Shown here: one piece after another, positions 25,010-35,100 of the stretch | Numbering within the stretch: position 1 is the stretch's first letter | How the letters are laid out: the number at the start of each line of letters is the position of its first letter | From: Hofstenia miamia | Taxonomy: Eukaryota; Xenacoelomorpha; Acoela | Length of the DNA: 64,000 bases | Assembly (NCBI GenBank): GCA_004352715.1 | Contig: SCFE01000065.1 | Coordinates: 681,854 to 745,853, forward strand | Direction of reading: 5' to 3' | Notes under the pieces: generated by a model | The model's database searches: none | The model's input: the letters and a program-made list of their open reading frames with translations, nothing else | Told to the model about the DNA's origin: nothing | Program-made: the position numbers and the translations under genes

Positions 25010-25238
25010 CCTCTTAACGGGCAGAATATGAAGAGAATTTTTGAAATTTTTTTGTTAAAGGGTATGTGTACTTTATGCCTCTGATGGCCATGAAATGATT
25101 TTTTCAAAAAAATTCAAATTTTCCTCAAGTTTAGGGTTTGTTGCTTTAAAGCAACAATGCGCAGTTACTTAAAGTAATTTTGACCTTTAATTGATCTTTT
25201 TAGTTTGTTGCCTGAAAGCAACAAGGCCCGTTAAGAGG
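25010..25238. mobile_element. piggyBac-type (TTAA) MITE, insertion-polymorphic
   Basis: A 229 bp element with perfect 13 bp terminal inverted repeats (CCTCTTAACGGGC and its complement), flanked by TTAA on both sides (25,006-25,009 and 25,239-25,242). TTAA duplication with CC termini is the piggyBac signature. The other copy of this locus (23,411-24,143) has a single TTAA and no insert, as expected of an empty site. The interior has a near-perfect hairpin, TTGTTGCTTTAAAGCAACAA, and a second related GTTGCC-AAAGCAAC motif. There is no transposase. Confidence 0.9.
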
Positions 25239-25242
25239 TTAA

Positions 25243-26603
25243 ATATACAAACATATTTTGAAACAATTTGCCCAAGATCATTACGAAATTTGGCAATCCT
25301 TGCATACTGATGCATCTATGAGTAAATGTGCCGACATATAGTGATGATGATTTTGCAAAAAATTATTTCTGAGCTTGAATTACATAATGAAAAATCGTTT
25401 TTTTTAAAAATTCTCCTCATACCTAATGTTTATATAATAAGGAGATCTAGAGTGTATGGGAGCAAAAATTAGTGTCAATGATGTCATTTTCTGTGTATAG
25501 ATCGCTCTAGTTCCGTTCAGGCAAGCCATATAGTCAAAAGTTGTGTCCTCAGAAGTATCGAGATTGGATGATTCGCATAAAGGTACAACTAACTGGGTTC
25601 ATAAATGGAGAATTCTTTCAACTTTCACTGATTGAGCGACATTCCTTCTAATGTTCTGCGTCCACGACTTAGCCCTTTGCCAGTCGTAACCGCAAACGAC
25701 TGGAAATTGCCAAAGAGACGCGAACCACAACCGGCTGCGGCCAAAGATTTTCTTTTACGGCCAAAATCCAGGCTAAAATTAATTGCTACACATTATGATG
25801 AACAATTTATTTCCATGATTCAATTGTTCGAACTATGAGCAAATCTAGCTACAATCCCACTCTCGCTATTATGCCACTTTTCCTCGGTCCCGATTATAAT
25901 AAACTTGCTGTCACACACTCGTTAATATGTCACTCTCGCTACTATACCAGCTTCGCTCAGTGGCATAGTAGTGAGATTTGACTGTATTTCACTTAGTAGT
26001 AGTAAAAAGCGCCGACTACGGCAAAAAAATCACGGCTAATGGCTGGCAACGGCTAAAGCATTACTGCCAACGGCGGCTGAGGTCAAAATTTATTTTACAC
26101 TGCTGGCTACATCCAATAAAATTGTCTTGGCGCATAACACTAACTCATTCTTAGTCTAAAACTTTCGGATTTTGGATATATTTATTAGTTGTTGAGATAT
26201 GAAAAGTTTCTTATGATTTTTAGAACAGGGAAATTTTGAGATCATTTCAGTGTCAGAAGATAAATGAGCTCATTTAATTCTGCTTAACCCTATCTTACCT
26301 GCTCCGTTAACCCCCTTCCATATTTTAGACATAACTCTCAGACTGTTTTTCTAATTAAACTACTCTTCCATGATTTTTTTCTCTAACTTGTTCTGCAAAT
26401 TTTGCGATTTAAAAAAAACGTCCATGAAAAACTGACATCTCTTGAAACTTTTAAAAATAATAATTTAGCATGTAAATGCTATAAATTGAAACCAATGCAT
26501 CATTTTCAGTTCAAACTTAAAATTAACTGTTTTCTATGTAAAATAGGTTTAAGCACATGCTAGGAACAGTTCAGAATGAATGTGTGGGCATCACATTTAT
26601 GGG
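25243..26603. other. gene-free stretch
   Basis: Contains GGC/GCC-rich repeat words between 25,720 and 26,100 (repeated CGGCTG, CGGCTAA and ACGGC units) that look like a degenerate dispersed repeat. No exon was seen. Confidence 0.4.
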
Positions 26604-26998
26604 CAGAGATTGACGCGTGTGCGGGTTGCGGTTTTACCCACAAACGCGCGGGTGCGGTTCAGTGCTGGTGCTGAATTGCGAATGCTACGCGGGTTGAGAT
26701 TTTGATTTCGTGACATGTGTAATACTAAGCTAATACATTATTAATTATACTATGAAATCTAAATAATATAACATGTTTGACATCATTCACTCAATCAAAC
26801 AAAATTAATAGAGAGCCAATTCGGTGATTGACATTTTTCGGCTTAATTGCTTTAAATGACACCGCCTCGTTAGAAAATAGCTATTGCGTTGTGGATGCGG
26901 GTGAATTTTTCTCACAGATATTCGGGTGCGGTGCGGGCCCACTCACTGCGAGTGCGGTTCATTGCGGTTATAAAAAATTGCATCCGCTTCCATCTATG
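26604..26998. mobile_element. hAT-like MITE family H3, GC-rich ends
   Basis: A 395 bp element with imperfect terminal inverted repeats (CAGAGATTGACGCG on the left; the reverse complement of the right end is CATAGATGGAAGCG; 14 of 19 positions agree) and 8 bp flanks TTTATGGG and TTTATAGA (6 of 8). GTGCGGG units crowd both ends while the middle is AT-rich. The short frame at 26,828-27,010 lies inside it and is not a gene. Confidence 0.55.
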
Positions 26999-27006
26999 TT
27001 TATAGA

Positions 27007-28930
27007 TTAAATCGTTTGAAATCTTTTATAATGAAAAAAGTTAGTGGCGATCAAAAATTAATAATGCCAAATTTCAGAAAACTCGTTTAATTAGTCATAG
27101 TAATAATTGTTAGCTTGTATCTGTTTTATATAATTCTAGCAGAATTTTAACTTTTTTACGTTCATTTTGTACAAACTGGGGTAGTATGTGCTTAAAGTGG
27201 CATATATCCTTTACAATAAAGTAACTTTGGATTTAGATGAGATTTTGTTTCTTCATATCATAACGAAAATGAAACAATACACAAAAATCAGTATTTTCCT
27301 CATAACTCGTTTATGGGTGTGAAGTATGGGCAACAGCTGCCCTGAGATATTCCCGGGAACCCTACAAAATCCCAGATGCTTTCTTAGAAACTCAAAATTT
27401 AAAAAATAACTTTCTATTACCCAACGATGCACTCAAATCAACCCCATTAACAAGGAATAATTTATAAACAAAGTGTTAAATAATATTTACTTTTTAGCAA
27501 ATTTTCTATTATTTTTATACACTCTAGTTAAGTTTTTATTTTCAGTGTGTAGACTTTACTATACGTTCCTAAATTTGGTCTATCAAACTGAAAAATTAAA
27601 AAAATTCTTAAATACGGATGGCCTAAGGTAGACTGATTTTGGGAATAAATTAAATGGGACGAGTTGGGTTGGGGTCTAAGTTCTTGGCCCATGTCCATCT
27701 CTCATAATAAGTAATGAAATGATATACTTTCCAAAAAATATAATTATTTTTTTCTTGCAGTCGCCAAAAATTATGTTATGTATGCAGCTATTACTGCCTT
27801 ACGGTTTAAACGAATATAATTTTTTTCAAATCGCCCTTACAATAATTACACTACAAAGTATTAATGCGATCAAATTGTAGTGACTAAATTATTTGACAAA
27901 GTGTCTTTATCCTAATTAAACTAAGCTCCAGTGATCTGCGGGAACAAAAATTTAGCTAACAATACCTGTATACAATTTTCTTCAAAAATGTTCAGGTCCC
28001 AAATATTTGGTTTTGCCATATACTGTATATGTCAAGCACGCTCTGGCACCTTTTCCAATTGACTTTGATTATCAAAGCATCGGCATTGTTAAAACACTAA
28101 AAGTCTTATACCCGAACAAATCATTCACCTTTGGTTCTTTGTTAAAATTGCAGATCACTCATACATTTTATGACTCACAAGGGTTGACAAACAATTGTAT
28201 TTTTTTTTACAAAAAAACGTTTTAAACGTTTAAAACAATATATTTTTTGCTTTTAGACAGTCCCAGGTCAAGGTACAAAAATTTTACTAAGAACACATAT
28301 GGTAGCAAACATTGAATTTTTATAAACTTATCAACATTCATTTAATACAGGTAAACAATACGCCGGTGTTGCTATTTTTTAGGTAGAAAAACCCTTATAA
28401 AAGTACGAATTTCCGAAACCCAAAATTTTTTTTCCAAAATTTCCTTCATAAATTTGGAAAACATTTTAAAAAAGCAATACAAAAAATAGTTGTTTTAAAC
28501 AGCACTTAACAAAGTTTTGAACAAGTCCTGTTTAATATTAGATAATAAATGAATTCATTTATAAAAATTAACCCATTCAAGTAAAACTAACGAAAAAAGC
28601 CTTATAAATTGACCACTCGGGTTTTCTAGTGTTAAAACATGCCAAAACTGTGGTTCACTCAACGATTTGTAATTCTACTGATTTTTAGCAATATAAATAT
28701 TATTCATTAACTTCTGATGCAAGAATGATAACAGGAACTTGAATTTTCTTTTAAAAATTACCTCACAAACGTCATGTACATAGTGTGCAATACAAACAAA
28801 AACGATTCAACACAATGCGACATTGAAACGTACACCGATTCAACTTTTCTCTGATATTTACACAATTAAACTAAAATTGAAAATTGGATGCTCAAACATT
28901 GATGATTTTCAACGCCGTTTCAGGAAAAGT
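27007..28930. other. 3' flank of the receptor gene, no further gene seen
   Basis: Sequence downstream of the receptor stop codon, duplicated in pieces at 21,043-22,410. I did not find a clear AATAAA for the minus strand close to the stop, so the 3' end of the transcript is not defined. The plus-strand frame at 28,007-28,225 is not conserved as an open frame in the second copy. Confidence 0.4.
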
Positions 28931-29131
28931 TCACGCGTTTTCAGACTTCGACAGAAGCTCCACCTGCGTGATCTTCTCTCCGTTGCCAGCCGAATCACGA
29001 GTCTCTTTTCGCCGGAACAGTATTTTGTATACTGACAAACTGGTAACGGTTTCGCGAAAGTATTCATTCAAATAGAAGTACGTAAATGGGTTAATGACGT
29101 AGTTGGAAATGTTGAGAATGAAAATGGGGTA
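28931..29131 (-). CDS. GPCR exon 5 (TM7, C-terminal tail, stop)
   Basis: Terminal coding exon of the receptor, 201 nt, starting after a TTTTTTAG acceptor in phase 0. It encodes residues 287-352. TM7 carries the NPFTY form of the NPxxY motif (residues 300-304), followed by YFYLNEYFRE, which fits helix 8, and a charged tail ending at a TGA at 28,931-28,933. The counterpart in the left arm is in a gap. Confidence 0.9.
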   Translation of the reverse strand, partial: YPIFILNISNYVINPFTYFYLNEYFRETVTSLSVYKILFRRKETRDSAGNGEKITQVELLSKSENA

Positions 29132-32100
29132 CTAAAAAATATAATGTAACCACATTTATGTTTTTAACTAAGGAATTAAAATCATTAAATTTTCAAACTC
29201 AAATAGCACTTGAAAAATTTTAAAAAGTGCATGTGGCATTGAGTGCATTTAAGCAACAGCTTCATATTTGCATGTGGGAACATAGGTTTGACATATTGAG
29301 CTATTTGTTGGAGGTTTTGTGCTCCCCGAGCTCTTAGTTGAATGATACACGATCTCCAGAAGAGTTATTGAACAATATTGAGATTGCGCGCATTTGAAGT
29401 GCTCGCTACTGATAGGGAAGGTCTTTTCCGGGCACTCCTAATGAGCGATATTCTCCAACGTGCATAAAGTGCTTAGTCTTCTTTTTTCTTTTCATGGAGT
29501 GCACTTTGGAGTTCATGAATGTCTTTACAAGGAACTTTGAATAATAATGTTGTCATAGTTATATTCATGCTAAATAAATCCTCATTTCATAATCCAGGTC
29601 GTATTTACAAGAGGATTATATGCAAGTGGTCTACAGCAAAAACAAAGAAAACATCAAGTAATGCCAATGGATTGTGGAGAAGTTTGCAAGAAGAGTGTCT
29701 GTGTACCAATCGATGGATTGTATAATTTTGACCTCACTGAACACCAATATTTTATGTTGCTGATCAATCATATTATGTTATGTTGATAAATTTGTAAATG
29801 GACTAACGAGTTTGTATATTTTATTCCACATGTAGTCTGGTCTCTGTAGTGTTTACTGATCACCAGATAGGTATGACATTAGGATTCCGCTGGATTAAAA
29901 TTTCATTGATCTTAGTCTCGCTTAGTCCCATTGGATTTGGTCCCAGTCCAGTTACATCAGTGATGAACGTGGCGAAATTTCAAAAAAATTACTTTTGCGC
30001 AACAGTACACGCAAATTGGTCATTACCATATAATTTTTAAGCAATGTATTGAAAATTCAAATTTTGATTTTGAAATTTTGCAATTTGTTTGATATATTGT
30101 CTTTCTATTCTAAATTTAAGCTTTAAAGGTTTATTATAAGTTCAAACACACTTAACTTTGTCTAGCAAACCCAAAAATTTAAGACTTTTTGGCAAGGATA
30201 ATAAAATGGCCTGAATCGGCATTAATTTTAATGAGTCGGCCCGCTTCGGCCTATGCCCACTTTCCATGTCCATCTGAGTCACATCTAGTACCATGAATTT
30301 TTCTAGCCCCATTTCGCATGTGGTCCGATGGCATAGGTTCTATTTTAGCCAAATTTCGCCAATATTATAAATAATATTCTGAAGTCTGTGGTCCTAGTTT
30401 CATTAGTTATGGTCCCATGTTATTCAAATTCCTCTTAAATATTCACTCCCAATAAATGCCATTGGATTGAATAGCACCACAGAACCCAACTTTACATACA
30501 CTTTTAACTCAAAAATTACGGCAATTTTACAATGTGTTCGGTAGTTATGTTTCATATTTAATCTCTAAATATTTCCATTTTCTCAGCCAATGATATATGT
30601 CTAATTTCATTTTTGTGTGACGCTGTCAATGAAAAGTATCAATTTCCGAAGCAAATAGAAAATCTATTTTCAAATTTAGTGTTTTAACGCATCATATAAT
30701 TAATTGTGAATATCAGTGTGTTTATTTATAAGGAATCAAACATTCGTTAAATATTGGCGTTAGTTGCCTTAAGTCAGACTTATGCACATTTTTTGGAATT
30801 TGAAATTTTGTTTTAAATGGAAATAATCTTGGATATTGTAAACGAAACTCAAATCTACTTTTAGAATTTTACAAATTATGGTAATCTATTAAAATACCTT
30901 AAAGTGCAGAATGGTGTTTCCAAAGTACATGAGCACCTGCTTGTGCAGACGAAGTCCAGCTGAGTATACGATGTATGGACTCACTAGAATAAGATATGAG
31001 ACCGCGATTAAAATGAGGGCTTTTGTTAACTTTAAATCCTTCGCAAAGCTCTTCTTTTCAACGCGGGATTTTTCATTTACGCTCGGATTGTTTGTATCCA
31101 TGTCTGAGTTCTGCCATGCTAAATACATTTTTAACTAATCATCAGATAACAGGGATGTCAATGTGAGCATGTAAAGATTCGTACACTGAGAGGAAACAGG
31201 TTTCGGGCTTAAACCGCTAACCTATTCGGATTTATACCCAATCCACACCATTTTGATGGAATTATTATTAATTTTATTTTGGATACTTGGCGTTTAACAT
31301 TAACATTTCAATTCTAATTTAAGTGATCACACAGCGTTAACAACCGCCCGGGTGTGGGTACGGGGAAAGTTAACTTGGCATGTTAAGATTTGCACACTGG
31401 GCCGGCCCAGCTTCCGGCCTGAAACTGCTGGCATTTTACATGCCAGAATTATTTTTACCGGCAGCACCTGCCAAAACAAAAGGTTCTAATCAACTTTTTT
31501 AATAATTGCTATAAATTCATAAAATTGCAATTAAATCTTTAAACTTCAACCTTTCGCTATACATCTTAGCATACATTGATAAAAATTGTGTGTATAATTT
31601 TTTTCTCTGGGAGGCCGATACCGCCCCAGCTAACAAGCTAACTTTACTGGCATAGCCAACCTATTTCCACTATTATTGGTAATGGTAACCATGTATGTAT
31701 CAAAATAGAGTAGATGCTATAAAATAACTTTGTGAAAATGTGTTTAGAGCTTTTCTAAAACTTTTAAGTTTATATGAGACAGTGCATGGGAGTTGTAAAA
31801 TAAATCAACTAAAAACTCCCTCTTGAAGCAGTTCAGATTTTGTGGATTTATTAATATCATAAAATATTTATCGACTTGTTGTTGAAAGTGACGGCTTCAA
31901 TAATCGTTGGAATTATCAATGCCAAGTCATCAGTTGAATAACACGTTGTCTTATTGGACAATTCTTATCTCACAATACTTCCCGCTACTTTTTAATGCAT
32001 TATTGTGACAGCTATAGAAAATAAATATGATTGATAAAGTTTTCCGCTGGAGGCCAATTTCCATTTTATGAGATCGATTTCAACAAAGCTTTATTTTATT

Positions 32101-35100
32101 TTTTATTGTCCCTTCAGCATTATTGTTTACATACAGAAATAATTAAAGAATAATGCGATTGTCAGAAGATGTCGTTTCTCACGGACTTCCATCGTTGCAA
32201 TCAATCGCGATTTCAATTCATTTCTTCAGTTGAATTATGGGTTAATTAAAATGTATGCCTAGCAAAATATATTATAAACCATCTATTAATTGTTCCAAAT
32301 CAAACCAAGAATGTCTTGAGCAAGGTTTGCTGAAGATGAAAACCATATTTTTTAAATGTTTTTTCAGATGTTTTCTTAAACTCGAATGAATGGATGATTT
32401 TAGTTTTCATTTCAGAATGGAGGTGAAATCATTCCTTAAAGGTTACTGTCTTTTCAATTTGAATTGGGAATTATTTGTGCATACAATTTGGCTTAGGTTG
32501 CCTGAAAATAAAATCTGGAAAAAATTATTTTTTCAGAAACTTTTAAACTTTTAAAACTCTTTTTTCAAAAACCGTTTTTCAACCTTGGAATTACTCATTT
32601 TCGTATTTCACGCCCTGTGAGTATCTATATCATTAATTTAGGGAATTATTTAGATCAGGGGTTCTCTCATTCTTGATTCTTTGGATCCCTTGCTACGAAC
32701 GACCCATAAATGGGAAAATGTCATAGTAGTTAGGGCAACCATGAACATTTTGTAGAAGCCTTTTTATTATGGGTTCTTATTGATGAATAAATATAGAAGT
32801 GGATCACACGGTGATTGAGATCATTCCTGAATTTTGAAGAATTGACTCTGCACAGATACAAAATGACTAATGCATAATCTCAAGTTCATTCAATGCAAAT
32901 AATGGTAAAAAAATTGCTGAAAATTTTTTCCTAGTTTTAACATAATAATTACTAAAAAGTCTATTACTTGTGAATTTTTATTCTAAAATCCAGTATAAAA
33001 TCAAATATTTGATTAAATAGATTTTCATCATGTCATAGGACACGATCTGACTGATCCTGCTTATGGGGTTGAATTGAGCCACTCTCACCTCTGTTTTACA
33101 TTCATATTTTCGCTCTTCGCAATCGTTGAAATTCACTAAAGTTACAAATTCAAATTATTTCACTAAATCTTTGAAGGCTTGTTGAGCTGGATTAGAACTA
33201 CTTGATTTTTTCCACATTTATTTGAATTCATCCCTTTGTCAAAACAGCAACGAGAATTTTAATTATTTGTTTTGTTGTTCTGAACAATTTCTGTTCAATA
33301 AGTTTAGATAGGCCCCAGCAAATTGTATTTATTCGTGGAAATTATACAATAAGGAATAATATTTTAAAATCGGTAACAACGCAAATGCTTAAAAAATAAC
33401 CCTGCTTCATTTATTTTTCCTGGATTACCTCAAGTCTGAAATACATAAATTCTCAAACATGCGATATATATATATATTACTTAATTAAATTAATTTACTA
33501 AAGTATGCTTAATTATTTTAGTCTCCTCTCTACAAATAAGGCAACTAAAAAGTAACTTATAATATTCTAAAATGTAACCTAGCAATGTGAAAAAGTGCAT
33601 TTATTTAATAAAATACACAAACATTCTTATTGAAGTGTAGAAATACAAGTGTAATGCTAAATAAAAAACCCCTTTTTTGAAGTTATCAGGACATAATTGC
33701 CAAAAACCTCCAATTGACATTGGATGCCATCAGTGGCGGGCTTAGGATTTTTAAAACGGGGGGGCTGACACCTTCTTTTTACAAAAAAAAATTGGAAGAA
33801 ATGTTTTTTTTGGACAGAAAATGCAATCGATCGATAACATCTTGAATTAACGTGAACTATTTTCAATTTTGAGGAAAAGAGAAAATTTTTCTTAAGAGTT
33901 CGTAGTTGGCCCCAAAAAAGGGATGGTCGCCCCTGCCCCCCTAAACGCGTCACTGGATGCATGAAGAAAATGGTGGCAACTTTTTCTGATCGAAAGGAAT
34001 TATTTTTGGGATTTAGGACAGAAATATGGTGACTGTCTAAGCACAATTTTAAGCATCAAAAAAATCAAAACAAGCAGCCAGTGAAATTGCATGTCTATAA
34101 ATATAGTTTTAAGTTTCATACAATGCTGCTTAAAAACAAGAAGAGATCATATTGTATTTTGCTTATAACCATGTTAAGAGTAACGCAAACCTTTTAATCT
34201 CTTGATTCCAGCATCTAACTTAATCGCTGCCAATAATGAAAAAATTGCAATGAAGATGAGCGATAGTCCAAAAGAGAAGATTGTGGAGATGGCCCAATAC
34301 CGCATGATCATGTAGTATAACTCTAAAAACATTCCTACTGTATATTCTTATCTGCAATACAAATATTTCCATTTTACTACCCAGTTCATACCCATTTAAC
34401 AGGCAGCTGGTTTGAATAATTGCTAAATGTTTTATTTTATTTCAGTCTAAATTTTTAGAAAAAATGTTGAAAAAATGTGGACAGTTTTGGCTATCTTAAT
34501 TTTAAACCAGGTACTGCTAGCTTAATAATGAATATTAATTTTTGTAGACGCTTAATATCGTAGTTAGTTTCCCAAAAACTGTTACAGTTTGACATGCGAA
34601 TACACAGTAAGGTGACGACTATCTACCCTACATACATAAATTAGACAGATGGAATTAATTGCACAGGTTGAGTGTTTTCATTAAGAAATGAATAATCTTT
34701 AGATTGATTCAAAGTCTCAAATACATTTTTGATCAGTCTTGCTGATTGTCAAAGTGAATTTTGACTTTATTTCCTAATAGTTTTACAAAAATATAACGTA
34801 TGCAAATACTTTAAATCTATGCATTTCAATAAAAAGTAAGTTTGGTGAAAGAAAGAGACTTGCATCAAGTACGTGTACTCATATATAATATATTTACCTG
34901 ATTACATTTAGATATTTAAAAAGCAATTCATGTGTATCTCTTATTATGCAAATTTCTAGTGCACATAGGCTCGACCTTTTTTCTTGTCAACGGTCAAGGC
35001 TAAAGTCGTGAAATGTCTCGAATCTTCCCAGATTTCATTGTTATTAATTTCCTTCCCAACTTTGAATAATCAACAAAATATATTTTTTAAGCTGTGAATT

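Noticed and set aside
33657-34046. 129-codon frame present in both arms (also 15,672-16,061)
   Set aside because: It runs through the H2 MITE and its C-rich tail in one frame. Conservation between arms only reflects the duplication, and part of the frame is transposon.
34338-34360. TTGCAG acceptor upstream of exon 3
   Set aside because: It would add an in-frame TAA before TM5. The TATACAG acceptor 15 bases on gives the phase that fits exon 2.
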